Source: an uncultured Flavonifractor sp. (GTDB lineage Bacteria; Bacillota; Clostridia; Oscillospirales; Oscillospiraceae). Taken from it: a stretch of DNA of 53,612 nt. This document shows, in pieces, positions 33,462 to 41,317 of the stretch. Position 1 is the stretch's first letter. Each line of letters starts with the position of its first letter. Location of the stretch: positions 1 through 53,612 of the forward strand of contig CALWXU010000003.1 in NCBI GenBank assembly GCA_944385585.1, written 5' to 3'. The position numbers and the translations under genes were made by a program. Under the pieces are notes generated by a model. It was given only the letters and a program-made list of their open reading frames with translations, did not search any database and was not told where the DNA came from.

Positions 33462-34517
33462 ATGGATAACTGGCTGTCATTTTATCGGGGAAAACGAGTT
33501 CTGGTCACAGGGCATACTGGCTTCAAGGGGGCATGGCTGTGCCGGATACTCTTGGATGCGGGCGCGGAGCTCACTGGATATGCTCTGGAACCTTCCACAC
33601 AGCCGAACCTGTATTCGCTGGCTGGCTTAGAGGATCATCTTCACTCGATCATCGGCGACATCCGGGATCTACCGCGCCTCCAGGCGGCATTCCAACAGGC
33701 CCGTCCAGAGATCGTCTTCCATCTGGCGGCCCAGCCCATTGTGCGGGAAGGGTACCGTGACCCGGTAGGTACTTACTCCACCAATGTCATGGGAACCGTC
33801 CATGTACTGGAGTGCGTGCGGCAGTCCAGTACAGTTCAGAGTGTGATCAATGTAACGACGGACAAGGTATACCATAATCAGGAATGGGTGTGGGGTTACC
33901 GGGAACAGGAAGAATTGGACGGCTATGATCCCTACTCCAACTCAAAATCCTGCTCAGAACTTGTCAGCGGCTGCTATGTCCGTAGCTTTCTTGCGGACGC
34001 CAACATTCCCCTTTCCACCATGCGGGCAGGCAATGTAATTGGTGGCGGGGATTTTGCGCCAGACCGTATTTTACCGGACTGTATCCGCAGTGCCTTTGCC
34101 GGAGAGCCGATTATTGTGCGCAACCCAAACTCTGTGCGACCCTATCAGCATGTTCTGGAGCCATTGATGGCCTATCTGCTGGTTGCCAAGCGGCAGATGG
34201 AGGATCATACACTGGCTGGAAGCTATAACGTGGGGCCGGATGAGTGTGACTGCGTCACAACTGGTACACTTGCAGAACTGTTTTGCGAGATATGGGGACA
34301 AGGAATGTCCTGGATCTCATGTGGGAGCCCCACTAGCCCCCATGAGGCAAATTATCTGCGCCTGGATTGTTCCAAAATGAAAAACGCTTTAGGATGGCAC
34401 CCACGCTGGCATATTGATACTGCAGTGAAGAAAACGGTTGACTGGGTTAGGGCATGGCAGCAGGGGCAAAATACTTCCAAACTTATGTGTCAACAAATTA
34501 TTCAGTATGCTACATAA
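33462..34517 (+). CDS. rfbG: CDP-glucose 4,6-dehydratase
   Basis: 351 residues. Converts CDP-glucose, made by RfbF, to CDP-4-keto-6-deoxyglucose, the substrate of RfbH. SDR fold with VLVTGHTGFKGAWL, VFHLAAQPIVREGYRDP, NVTTDKVYHNQEW, the catalytic YSNSKSCSE variant, and AGNVIGGGDFAPDRILPD, all diagnostic of RfbG. ATG 33462 follows GGGGAAGGAG. It is the last gene of the plus-strand glycosylation run. Confidence 0.95.
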   Translation: MDNWLSFYRGKRVLVTGHTGFKGAWLCRILLDAGAELTGYALEPSTQPNLYSLAGLEDHLHSIIGDIRDLPRLQAAFQQARPEIVFHLAAQPIVREGYRDPVGTYSTNVMGTVHVLECVRQSSTVQSVINVTTDKVYHNQEWVWGYREQEELDGYDPYSNSKSCSELVSGCYVRSFLADANIPLSTMRAGNVIGGGDFAPDRILPDCIRSAFAGEPIIVRNPNSVRPYQHVLEPLMAYLLVAKRQMEDHTLAGSYNVGPDECDCVTTGTLAELFCEIWGQGMSWISCGSPTSPHEANYLRLDCSKMKNALGWHPRWHIDTAVKKTVDWVRAWQQGQNTSKLMCQQIIQYAT

Positions 34518-34537
34518 TTGGAGTATAAGAAGAAATG

Positions 34538-34618
34538 ACGCCATTTTATGAGCAAGCAGAACGACGGAATATAGGATCATAATCCTGATAGAAATAGGAG
34601 ATTTTACAGAAATGGCGT
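34538..34618. repeat. 9-bp inverted repeat around an AT-rich spacer
   Basis: ACGCCATTT (34538-34546) and AAATGGCGT (34610-34618) face each other across 63 bp that itself contains AGGAT-N4-ATCCT. It lies in the 209-bp gap between rfbG and the minus-strand pair; no gene seen. Possibly a structured terminator region for both directions. Confidence 0.35.
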
Positions 34619-34726
34619 GCTAAGAGAGTGCAATAAAATAAAAACCTATCAGTGAAGGTAAAATAGCTATATCCTATTGATGGACGGCTTTTCTGTATGT
34701 TATAGGGATACAAACTACATACGGGT

Positions 34727-34969
34727 TTATTCGCCTTCTTGGCCGTTACCAATATCAGGTGCAGTTTCTTGACCGTGTTTGCTATTAGTAGTAAGGCGGC
34801 CTGTATTTGCAGATTCATCCGAAAAATAAATTGTGCGGCCTGGAATAGTTATATCATCACGAATTGCGGCGATATACTCGGGTCCAGATAATTCTTCCTG
34901 TGCGCTATCCAGTCCATCAGCAATCTTACATATTTGATCATATCTATCCAAATCTGGCATTTTACACAT
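34727..34969 (-). CDS. Small acidic protein of unknown function
   Basis: 80 residues, MCKMPDLDRYDQICKIADGL onward, rich in Asp/Glu/Gly with no membrane segment. AGGAG lies 9 nt before the ATG. It follows the membrane-protein gene by 28 bp on the same strand and is equally AT-rich, so the two form an imported pair. I do not recognise a family. Confidence 0.6.
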   Translation of the reverse strand: MCKMPDLDRYDQICKIADGLDSAQEELSGPEYIAAIRDDITIPGRTIYFSDESANTGRLTTNSKHGQETAPDIGNGQEGE

Positions 34970-34997
34970 CTCCTATAAAATTAAATTCCAATACAAA

Positions 34998-35576
34998 TTA
35001 AAGTGCCAATCGCAGACAATGAAAGTAGCATAAAAAAATCATAACATTACGAAATTGATCGTTTAATATCTCAGCTTTATTTGTATTGATTTTTGAGTTT
35101 TCAAATATTAGAGATTGATAATGATCAATGAGTTGCAATTGAAACCTGTCTGACTGAGTGGCTCCCATCTGTTCATTTGTATTAAATTTTAGAATATTAA
35201 CCGATTGATAGCTTTTAGTTTTATATACCTCAATTACTTTATATGCGCTATAAAGAGCAAGAATAGTTGCGATTATACCCATTAAAAGAAATAAAGAAAA
35301 GACAACAGGAATAGCAGCACATTTTTTTGTATGTAAGTATATCTTTGCAACATCAGAAAACGGGAAAATCGGAACATATACTGTTATCAAGACAACAATT
35401 ATCGTCAATAAACCAATAGCTTTAGTGTCTATACGATCTGCACGTACTTTCTCTTGTTCATATTCATTTTGAAGAATTGAAAGCAGGATTGGAATACAAG
35501 GAAAATCTCTTTTAGGGGACGATGTAGAAGCAGTTCCTGATTTTTTTGATTCGTGAGTTTTAATATGTAACTCCAT
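34998..35576 (-). CDS. Two-membrane-segment protein, Pycsar-effector/SLATT-like
   Basis: 192 residues. A charged helix (LQNEYEQEKVRADRIDTKA) leads straight into membrane segment 1 (IGLLTIIVVLITVYVPIFPF), then a short loop and segment 2 (IPVVFSLFLLMGIIATILAL), then a soluble helical tail. The D-x-K-A entry into the first helix recalls the two-helix membrane effectors of nucleotide-signalling defence systems (PycTM, SLATT), but no nucleotide cyclase is nearby, so this is only a resemblance. Strongly AT-rich compared with its surroundings. ATG 35576 has AGAGGTG upstream. Confidence 0.6.
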   Translation of the reverse strand: MELHIKTHESKKSGTASTSSPKRDFPCIPILLSILQNEYEQEKVRADRIDTKAIGLLTIIVVLITVYVPIFPFSDVAKIYLHTKKCAAIPVVFSLFLLMGIIATILALYSAYKVIEVYKTKSYQSVNILKFNTNEQMGATQSDRFQLQLIDHYQSLIFENSKINTNKAEILNDQFRNVMIFLCYFHCLRLAL

Positions 35577-35674
35577 TACATTCACCTCTGGTATATTGGT
35601 AAATATTATACCATATAACCCCTTGAGAGTAAAATGATAGATTATAAATTCTGGAGTGCTATCATAAAAGTTGA

Positions 35675-36433
35675 GTCTCCCCCTGCAAGGAAAACGGCTG
35701 CCTGCGGGAGGACGAGGAAAGTGGTGAAAACTACGGTGTCCGGCGAATCATCGCTTGGCTCAGACTGCATCGAAACTACACCAGCGGCTCCAGGCGGATC
35801 TACCGCCTCTGCCGGAAGCATCACCTGACCATTCATCGCCAGCGCCGTCCCAATGGCCTGACGAAGGCGGACCGGCAGGCGAAGAAGTCTGAAAACCTGA
35901 TTCAGCGGGATTTTACAGCCACAAAACCGAACGAGAAGTGTCTGATGGACATCACCGAGATTCCCTGCTCCGACGGAAAGCTCTATCTGGAGGCGGTACT
36001 GGACTGCTTCGATGGTAGCATTCAGGGCTTCCACATGTATGACAACGTGAGGGCGGAGTTGTGCGTCCAAGCCCTAGAGAATGCCTGCCGCGGCGTCAAA
36101 AGAGAGGGCATGATTCTGCACTCCGATCGGGGCAGCCAGTTCACCAGCCAGTTATTCCGCCAGGGAGTCCGACGCCACAAAATCACGCAGAGTATGAGCG
36201 GCACCGGCCGCTGTTATGACAACGCCCGCAGGGAGAGCTTCCTTGCCACGTTGAAAAAGGAAAAACTCTACCACATGGATACCACCAAACTGCGCTGCGA
36301 GGACGTGAAGGTCATTATCTTTCGATATATCCATTACTACAATCTCCGCCGGATCTCGTCGGTCAACGGCGGGTTGCCGCCGTTGATATATCGAAAAAAT
36401 TATCGGAAATCCCTTCCACACCCCGCCGCCTGA
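35675..36433 (+). pseudogene. IS3-family transposase (OrfB) lacking its N-terminus
   Basis: Continuous frame for the C-terminal 250 residues of an IS3 DDE transposase: ENYGVRRIIAWL, KCLMDITEIPCSDGKLYLEA (first Asp), LHSDRGSQFTS (second Asp), GRCYDNARRESFLATLKKEK (Glu). No start codon or OrfA is present; the frame opens after a TGA at 35672. ATG 35945 could give a 162-residue fragment without the helix-turn-helix region. A relic. Confidence 0.85.
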
Positions 36434-36481
36434 TGGTGCCAGGCATCTCTGAAAAATCCTTAAAGGTTTTGTTCAGAATAG

Positions 36482-36649
36482 TGGGCTGAGACCAGTCAAT
36501 ATTCAGATCCCGATTACCGGCAAGGCGGATATGTCAAGAAGATGTATTATCTCGCTGTCTGGCGGGCCAAAACTCCGCTGACCGGGCATACCGGCAGATT
36601 CGAACGGGTTCTGATCTACCCTCTACTCCTGGTTCAATTTCTTGGCTAG
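36482..36649 (+). other. Unrecognised gene remnant
   Basis: Open frame without a start codon reading DPDYRQGGYVKKMYYLAVWR, then TPLTGHTGRFERV, stop at 36647. The protein-like composition suggests a truncated gene, but I cannot name a family. It overlaps the end of the DUF6076-type gene on the other strand. Confidence 0.3.
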
Positions 36650-37690
36650 CTCCTCAGCGATGGACTTGCGCGCCTCCTCAGCGAGGAAACGGTTATAGGC
36701 CTCCAGCGCCTGATCCCGCGCAGCCTCCGCCTGCCTGGCCCAATTCTCGAAATCAGATTTGCTCATGGTCCCTTTGCGCATCCTGGCGAAGTATTTTTTG
36801 TAGGCGCGCTGGTGGATTTTCCACACTTCATTATTTTTGACCTTGTCCCGAAAACTGTAAAGCGCTCCGACTTCACGGCAGGTTTTCCCCTGGGTGCCGG
36901 GTGCGGGGCCGTCGCAGTAGGAGTAGGTTGCGCCCGGCTTCTGCAAGAACCAGCGCCCGCAGTTGGCGCACTGTTTGGGCACGAAGCCCTTCTGCATCCC
37001 GCGCATGAACTCCACATAGACGAAGTCGAGGATACGCTCAAAACACATCTTCTCCACCAGCTCCGGCTCCCGGCCGTCTTGCTCCAGTACTGCATACTGG
37101 ACATGGACTTGCGGTGCGTCCACTTGAAGAGACGCACCCAAACTTACCCCGCTGACGTAGGGCGACAAATTGTGTTTCATGATTTGCTCGGCCAGAGGTT
37201 CTTTCCTCTGGCCCTTTTTCTTTTCAAAGACCGCATCCCGGAACAAGGTATCCAGAAACCAGCCATATCGCTCCTGGATCTGCAGGAGTTCACTTATTCT
37301 CTGTCGCATGACGCACCGGAACTGCTCACTGCTCTCCAGAACCCACTTTGCAAGGACGTCTCGCTTGTCTCCGGCGACCAACTCGTCCAGCGTCATTTCT
37401 TGGATCTGCTCCGTAAAAATGCGATAGAAGGGAAGCGAGGTATACACTTTTACAGCGGATAGAAATGCCTCGGGTGCGGCCAGGAGATCGTCTTCTGCCA
37501 CCGCATGTTCCAGCGTATCCAGCGCATCCTGCACAGGCTGCACATCAAAGTTGAGGATTTCAGTCAGCACCGTGCCGTAGGGCTGCTCCTCTGGATTGGA
37601 CTCCACCCAGTAGCCGGCCTCCCCAAACTGCACCTTGGTGCGCAGACTGGATCGACTCAGATCAAACAGATCTTTTCCCAAAGCACCCAT
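36623..37690 (-). CDS. DUF6076-type protein with cysteine zinc site
   Basis: 355 residues. The C-terminal third matches a domain found widely on Firmicute mobile elements: KQCANCGRWFLQKPGATYSYC (zinc-ribbon-like), then TCREVGALYSFRDKVKNNEVW and a Lys/Arg-rich helix. The N-terminal 230 residues are mostly helical. Function unknown; the cysteine and basic pattern suggests nucleic-acid contact. It is divergent to the RepA-like remnant, with a promoter region between them. Confidence 0.75.
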   Translation of the reverse strand: MGALGKDLFDLSRSSLRTKVQFGEAGYWVESNPEEQPYGTVLTEILNFDVQPVQDALDTLEHAVAEDDLLAAPEAFLSAVKVYTSLPFYRIFTEQIQEMTLDELVAGDKRDVLAKWVLESSEQFRCVMRQRISELLQIQERYGWFLDTLFRDAVFEKKKGQRKEPLAEQIMKHNLSPYVSGVSLGASLQVDAPQVHVQYAVLEQDGREPELVEKMCFERILDFVYVEFMRGMQKGFVPKQCANCGRWFLQKPGATYSYCDGPAPGTQGKTCREVGALYSFRDKVKNNEVWKIHQRAYKKYFARMRKGTMSKSDFENWARQAEAARDQALEAYNRFLAEEARKSIAEELAKKLNQE

Positions 37691-37728
37691 TCGTCCACTT
37701 CCTTTTCTGCAATCTATTTTTTAGATAT

Positions 37729-37757
37729 AAAATATATTATCTATTAACAGAAGTCAA
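37729..37757 (-). promoter_or_regulatory. Promoter of the DUF6076-type gene
   Basis: Minus strand TTGACT (37757-37752) with a -10-like TATTTT 17 bp further (37734-37729) or TATATT at 15 bp, in a very AT-rich gap. Confidence 0.4.
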
Positions 37758-37762
37758 GAGGT

Positions 37763-37777
37763 ATGTTACAGTAACAT
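37763..37777. promoter_or_regulatory. 15-bp perfect palindrome, candidate operator
   Basis: ATGTTAC-A-GTAACAT, lying between the divergent DUF6076-type and RepA-like genes and directly upstream of the minus-strand -35 box. Position and symmetry fit a repressor site. Confidence 0.5.
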
Positions 37778-37831
37778 CGTGGTAGATAATGAAAACAAAG
37801 AAAACAAAATCGACTTAGGGTGAGATTGAGC

Positions 37832-38529
37832 ATGAAGGAATTTGAAACCATTGACGGCGCCACCCCGATGTCACAGCCGCTCCGCCCGCCGCCCTTTATC
37901 GTGGACAGGCTGCTGGCACAGGGGCTGCACCTCCTGGCGGGTTCACCGAAGGTAGGGAAGTCCTGGCTGGCCCTGTGGCTGGCGGTGACGGTGGCCAAGG
38001 GGGAGCCGGTCTGGGGGATGGCCACCCGGCAGGGCACCACCGCCACCAGCGGTGCGGTGGACTCCAGCTTGTTCTGGCAGAGGCGCGGCGCGGCAGCAAC
38101 CGGGCCAGCCTGCTCTGTGTGGGGCGGGACATCGAGTACCAGGAGCTGGAACTGGAGCGCGACGCCGACAACGTGTGGGAGCTGTGCGCTGACAGTCGGG
38201 AACAGCCGGCGCTGCTGGAGGATCGGATTGTGTTTCTGCTCTCGGCATGGATGCAGGACCACACGGATTTTATCGGCACTCCGACGCAGCTGGCACAGCA
38301 GATCGACCCTGACGGCCGGGAGGGGATCACGCCAAGGAAGGTGTCCCGTCAGGTTCTGTAAAGTGTTGACACCCTAAGCAGAGCGGGGATCTCCGTCACC
38401 GCCCGCCGCAGCAACGGGAAGCGCATTGTGGAGCTGTACCGTGCCGATCGTGCCGATCTTCAGAGGATCCCGGAGATCGACCCTATCGACCCTGATGTCA
38501 GAGAAAGCCGCACCGGGGTGGCGCTGTGA
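37832..38529 (+). pseudogene. RepA-like AAA ATPase, degenerate
   Basis: Starts well: MKEFETIDGATPMSQ, then HLLAGSPKVGKSWLALWLA with a Walker A. After RQGTT the frame jumps to TSGAVDSS, skipping about 100 residues that hold Walker B and the sensors in relatives; both flanks encode Gly-Thr-Thr-like sequence, so a deletion between short repeats is likely. A one-base shift then moves the gene to another frame (ARRGSNRASLLCVGRDIEYQ). Finally TAA at 38359-38361 interrupts KVSRQVL before SVDTLSRAGISVTARRSNGK. The last stop is at 38527-38529. In related elements this ATPase precedes the RHH protein and recombinase found next. Confidence 0.8.
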
Positions 38530-38716
38530 TCGGCCTCCAGGAGGCCGTACGCACCCCTGGGTGCCCCATTCCAGGCAAGGGAGGGGGGAGGATACCTGAA
38601 CGGCGAAACAAGGCACGTGGGGCCGGTTTTCGGGGGACGCCCGGGGGGCATCCGGGGCGTTCGAAAAAAGTACTAGGATAAAGAGAGGTGCACGCGGGCG
38701 CGCCCCTCTCGGCCAC

Positions 38717-38739
38717 AAAGCCCCGCAGTGCGGGGCTTT
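38717..38739. terminator. Intrinsic-terminator-like hairpin
   Basis: 10-bp stem AAAGCCCCGC/GCGGGGCTTT (38717-38726 with 38730-38739). The rest of 38530-38854 is very GC-rich and contains no gene I can support. Confidence 0.6.
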
Positions 38740-38854
38740 CCGGGCACACAGGTCAGGTCCACCTTTGGAGGCCGATCCGGCTTTCCAGGTGATCGCTGAA
38801 CCCGGAACACTTACTGGCGCAGGGGATTGTGCCGGTCACGAGGAGGGATTTTCC

Positions 38855-39256
38855 ATGAAAGAGCATGAACATGTACAACGGATGGCAATCTGGCTGAAGC
38901 CGGAGCTGATCCACCGCATGGACGGCCATCTGGAGAGGGACAACTGCAAAAACCGCAGCGAGTTCATCAGCAAAGCGCTCCGGTTCTACATGGGGTATCT
39001 GACCACAGAGGATACTTCGGAGTTCCTGTCCCAGGCGCTGGTGTCTGTATTGGATGGAACGGTGGGGATCAACACCCACCGCATGAGCACCCTGCTGTTC
39101 AAGCTGTGCGTGGAGGTGAATCTGCTGGGACACCTGGTGGCCAGCAACATGCGCCTCGACGGGGTGACATGCCAGCAGCTCCGGGCCTATGCGGAGGATG
39201 AGGTGCGGCGCACCAATGGCAAGATCTGCCTGGAGAACATGGCGGACGTCCGGTAA
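38855..39256 (+). CDS. Ribbon-helix-helix (CopG-like) DNA-binding protein
   Basis: 133 residues. The RHH fold covers residues 5-48: RMAIWLKPELIHRMDGHLER, then KNRSEFISKALRFYMGYL. A helical C-terminal domain follows that probably mediates oligomerisation. ATG 38855 has GGAGGG 8 nt upstream. Such proteins accompany RepA-like ATPases on Oscillospiraceae integrative elements and likely regulate replication or excision genes; the operator is unknown. Confidence 0.82.
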   Translation: MKEHEHVQRMAIWLKPELIHRMDGHLERDNCKNRSEFISKALRFYMGYLTTEDTSEFLSQALVSVLDGTVGINTHRMSTLLFKLCVEVNLLGHLVASNMRLDGVTCQQLRAYAEDEVRRTNGKICLENMADVR

Positions 39257-39286
39257 CACAGTCAAAACTAGACGGGAATGTTTCAC

Positions 39287-39315
39287 TAGACTTGTGGGGG
39301 CCGGTGGAGTATACT
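39287..39315 (+). promoter_or_regulatory. Probable promoter of the recombinase operon
   Basis: TAGACT (39287-39292), 17-bp spacer, TATACT (39310-39315), 168 bp before the small gene at 39483. The leader contains a GC hairpin and a 16-codon GTG frame at 39359 with a good ribosome site, possibly a leader peptide. Confidence 0.4.
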
Positions 39316-39482
39316 TCGGTTAAGCCGCCGGCTCCCCGCGGGAGAAAGGAGCCAAGCCGTGAGCAACCAAAGTTGTCATAATACGCGCAGACGTTGGGAC
39401 AAAAGGTGAGGAAAGGGGGATACCTTAACAGGAAAGCTGGACCTGTCCGACGCATACCCTGAGTACAAAGGGGGCGGGCAGG

Positions 39483-39695
39483 ATGGCGGAGCGGGCCAGG
39501 CTGGAGCAGGTCAGAGACGGGCGGGCCGTCACCAAAGACACCGATCCGGAGTTCTGGTTCCACATACAGCGGGCCATCCTGCTGGCGCTGAAGGAGGACG
39601 GCATCCTGAGTGAGGCACAGCTTCGACAAGCCGAAGAGATTTTATGCCAGCGGCGCCGCAGCGGCGGCGCGGAGAGGGGAGGGGACGCTCTGTGA
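39483..39695 (+). CDS. Small SHOCT-like protein ahead of the recombinase
   Basis: 70 residues. The C-terminal half (ILLALKEDGILSEAQLRQAE) resembles the short SHOCT oligomerisation motif. It overlaps the recombinase start by 4 bp (GTGA), so the two are translationally coupled. A small partner encoded directly before a large serine recombinase could be a directionality factor; this is inference. Confidence 0.6.
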   Translation: MAERARLEQVRDGRAVTKDTDPEFWFHIQRAILLALKEDGILSEAQLRQAEEILCQRRRSGGAERGGDAL

Positions 39696-41317
39696 TCAAA
39701 GCGGCATCCTACTGCCGTGTGTCCACGGACAAGGACGACCAGGCCAACTCCTTTGAGAGCCAGCAGCGGTACTTCCGGGAGTATATCGATCGCCAGCCGA
39801 ACTGGGAGCTGTATCAGGTCTACGCCGACGAGGGGATCACCGGTACCTCCACCAAAAAGCGGGCGGCCTTCAACCAGATGATCCGCGACGCCCGCATGGG
39901 AAAGTTCCAGCTCATCCTCACCAAGGAGGTGAGCCGCTTCTCCCGGAACATCCTGGACACCATCTCCTACACCCGGGAGCTGAAGGCGCTGGGAGTGGGA
40001 GTGCTGTTCCTGAACGACGGCATCAGTACCCTGGAGCCGGACGCCGAACTGCGGCTGTCCATCATGGGCTCCATCGCCCAGGAGGAGAGCCGCAAGACCT
40101 CCAGCCGGGTGAAGTGGGGACAGACACGGCGGATGGAGCAGGGGGTGGTGTTCGGCCGCTCCTTGCTGGGCTATGATGTGAAGGGTGGACACCTTACAGT
40201 GAATCCAGAGGGCGCGGAGCTGGTCCGCCTGATCTTCCACAAATACGGCGTGGAGAAAAAGGGGACGACGGTGATCGCCCGGGAGCTGCGGGAGGCGGGA
40301 TACCGCACCCACCGGGGCGGCGTCCGGTGGAACGGCAGCTGTATCGTAAAAATCCTGAAGAACGAGAAGTATGTGGGGGACCTGGTACAGAAAAAGACCA
40401 TCACCCCGGACTACCTCTCCCACGCCAAAAAGGCCAACCACGGGGAGGAGGAGCTGGTGGCCATCCGGGACCACCACCAGCCCATCATCGGCCGGGAGCT
40501 CTGGGACGCGGTGCAGGCGGAGCTGAAAAAGCGGAACCGGAACGGTGCGCTGGGGGCGGGCCACTCCAACCGCTACCTATTCAGCGGCAGAATCAAGTGC
40601 GGCGAGTGCGGCGCCAGCTTCGTGTCCCGGCAGAAGAGGAGGAAGGACGGCAGTTCCATCAGGCGGTGGAGCTGCTACACCGCTGTCAATGAGGGGAGCG
40701 GCCATCGGGACCCCCAGGGGAACTGGGTGGGCTGCGACGTGGGGAATGTGCTCCGGGACGAGGTGGCCATGGACATGCTGCGGCAGGCGCTCCGCACCCT
40801 GCATCTGGATGCCGGAGGGCTCGTCGACAGCGTGACGGCCATCGCCCTGGAGGCCATCCAGACGGGGGAGCAGAGCGGGGGAGCGCGCCGGGATGCCCTG
40901 GAGCTGCAGCTGGAGCAGCTGAACCAGAAGCGGGAGGCCGCCCTGGACGCCTTCCTTTCCCGGGACATCACCAAGGAGGAACTGCGGCGGATGACAACCC
41001 GGTACGACCGGGAGGCCGCGGAGCTCCGGCAGCGGCTGGCGCGGGCCAGGACCCGGTCGGAGACCTCCTATGCGAAAGCCACCCTGCGGGAGGACATCCG
41101 CCGGCGGGCGGCCGCCCTGGTGGGAGGGGAAGGGGACAGCGAGGTCTTTTACAAAAACATCCTGGATCACATGGTGGTGCACCGGGACCGGCGGGTGGAG
41201 GTGCGGCTGAACCTGCTGCCCCAGACCTGGAGCTTTGTGCTGGAGCGGCTGAATCAGACGGTCCAGAACGACCCTGACGTGCCGATGTCGGTCAGCAGAC
41301 CCTTCAGCTCTGGATAG
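39692..41317 (+). CDS. Large serine recombinase of the element
   Basis: 541 residues from GTG 39692 (GGGGAGGGG 7 nt upstream). The resolvase domain has the nucleophile Ser11 in SYCRVSTDKDDQ, then DEGITGTSTKKR, LTKEVSRFSRN and SIMGSIAQEESRKTSSRVKWG. The recombinase domain follows (GYDVKGGHLTVNPEGAELVR, ILKNEKYVGDL). A zinc ribbon (IKCGECGASFVSR, later C..C) precedes a coiled coil at about residues 395-460. The family includes SpoIVCA, which excises skin from sigK. The reading frame crosses the right attachment site; its last 13 codons lie in or antisense to cotJC, so excision would change the C-terminus. Confidence 0.93.
   Translation: MIKAASYCRVSTDKDDQANSFESQQRYFREYIDRQPNWELYQVYADEGITGTSTKKRAAFNQMIRDARMGKFQLILTKEVSRFSRNILDTISYTRELKALGVGVLFLNDGISTLEPDAELRLSIMGSIAQEESRKTSSRVKWGQTRRMEQGVVFGRSLLGYDVKGGHLTVNPEGAELVRLIFHKYGVEKKGTTVIARELREAGYRTHRGGVRWNGSCIVKILKNEKYVGDLVQKKTITPDYLSHAKKANHGEEELVAIRDHHQPIIGRELWDAVQAELKKRNRNGALGAGHSNRYLFSGRIKCGECGASFVSRQKRRKDGSSIRRWSCYTAVNEGSGHRDPQGNWVGCDVGNVLRDEVAMDMLRQALRTLHLDAGGLVDSVTAIALEAIQTGEQSGGARRDALELQLEQLNQKREAALDAFLSRDITKEELRRMTTRYDREAAELRQRLARARTRSETSYAKATLREDIRRRAAALVGGEGDSEVFYKNILDHMVVHRDRRVEVRLNLLPQTWSFVLERLNQTVQNDPDVPMSVSRPFSSG
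41278..41291. repeat. Right element attachment site (core repeat copy 2)
   Basis: CGTGCCGATGTCGG, partner of 10394-10407. On the element side CGACCC (41269-41274) pairs with GGGTCG at 10407-10412 to give a 16-bp-spaced dyad in the circular form, centred on the shared CC dinucleotide. Confidence 0.75.

Larger units (their letters stand above)
10394..41291. mobile_element. 30.9-kb serine-recombinase element inserted in cotJC
   Basis: Boundaries are set by the two halves of cotJC, which are complementary and in frame, and by the degenerate 14-bp repeat at both ends (10394-10407 and 41278-41291). The large serine recombinase lies at the right end pointing outward. Cargo: LytTR and LuxR-type regulators, a nuclease-dead TnpB, flagellin, a flagellin glycosylation island, an AT-rich accessory pair, IS3 debris, a DUF6076-type gene, a broken RepA-like ATPase and an RHH protein. 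No relaxase, coupling protein or secretion genes were seen, so it appears non-conjugative or decayed. Insertion in a cotJ gene resembles sporulation intervening elements (skin and relatives), which are excised by SpoIVCA-type serine recombinases in the mother cell. Confidence 0.85.

Noticed and set aside
10394..41291. Conjugative element (ICE) interpretation
   Set aside because: No relaxase, coupling protein or type IV secretion gene was recognised; only RepA-like, RHH and recombinase parts typical of ICE edges remain.
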